Positions 33,537 to 33,686 of a DNA stretch of 33,686 bases are shown here, one piece after another (the stretch's first letter is position 1; the number at the start of each line of letters is the position of its first letter). Origin of the DNA: Candidatus Sulfotelmatobacter sp. Lineage in GTDB: Bacteria; Acidobacteriota; Terriglobia; Terriglobales; Acidobacteriaceae. The stretch is taken from assembly GCA_017883385.1 (NCBI GenBank), contig JADGNQ010000059.1, positions 1 through 33,686 of the forward strand, given 5' to 3'. Both the position numbers and the translations under genes were made by a program. The notes below the pieces were generated by a model. It did no database searches. It was given only the letters and a program-made list of their open reading frames with translations, and had not been told where the DNA came from.

Positions 33537-33686
33537 TGCTGTCAGGAGCGTTGCGGGTACATCGTCCAGACTACGGTTGTAAGCAGACGTGGGTGTTGAA
33601 AAAGTCACTGAGATTAGCAGGTGGAATTCAGCAGAAGCATGTTAGAAGGAAGTGATCCTGCCCATGCTCTGTTGGATTCTCATCGT
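33537..33686. other. Right edge, possible mobile-element end and partial ORF
   Basis: The sequence TGTTGAAAAAGTC near 33593-33606 resembles ends of some insertion sequences, whose complement reads GACTTTTTCAACA. From the ATG at 33639 a frame stays open for 16 codons to the window edge (MLEGSDPAHALLDSHR). No transposase is visible. The assignment is weak. Confidence 0.2.

Overview
The window looks like chromosomal DNA from an Acidobacteriota bacterium, probably class Terriglobia. This is inferred from style, not from a marker-gene search. The DNA is GC-rich. Many proteins are secreted or Tat-exported: two M28 peptidases, a GH5 glycosidase, DUF4440-like and DUF1579-like proteins, and carboxypeptidase-regulatory-like domains. 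The intergenic gaps carry several different short inverted-repeat families. No tRNA, rRNA, CRISPR array or transposase was found.

Layout. 1-2246: a promoter, a SAM-I riboswitch and a hairpin precede a two-gene operon of a threonine-synthase-like PLP enzyme and a MoaD/ThiS-like sulfur carrier. 2634-6178: a secreted TPR protein, a secreted NTR/TIMP-like protein and a polysaccharide deacetylase, with a decayed second copy of the deacetylase 3' end. 6371-10403: a TetR regulator with a palindromic operator, then an HlyD adaptor, ABC ATPase and ABC-2 permease, all translationally coupled. 11042-13980 (minus strand): yceD-rpmF-plsX-fabD, linking ribosome and lipid synthesis. 14121-16659 (minus): a second ABC ATPase and a large membrane partner. 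16820-18888: a secreted transglutaminase-like protein and a GH5 glycosidase. 19007-29188: two paralogous, oppositely oriented pairs of Tat-exported molybdenum hydroxylases (IorAB-like) flank a Phd/VapC toxin-antitoxin pair, a YfgM-like protein, an SMP-30 family protein and an M28 peptidase. 29307-33536: a DksA-type regulator, a second M28 peptidase, a frameshifted DUF4440 gene, a DUF1579-like protein and a small membrane protein.

The most interesting system is at the left end. A SAM riboswitch normally controls methionine and SAM supply. Here it controls a fold-type-II PLP enzyme with an altered phosphate-site region and a sulfur carrier whose C-terminus is Gly-Gly-Ala-Lys instead of Gly-Gly. 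Together these suggest protein-thiocarboxylate-dependent homocysteine synthesis, possibly from O-phosphohomoserine. This would be comparable in logic to CysO/CysM and HcyS/MetY but with a threonine-synthase-type enzyme. This is an inference and needs biochemical or genetic proof.
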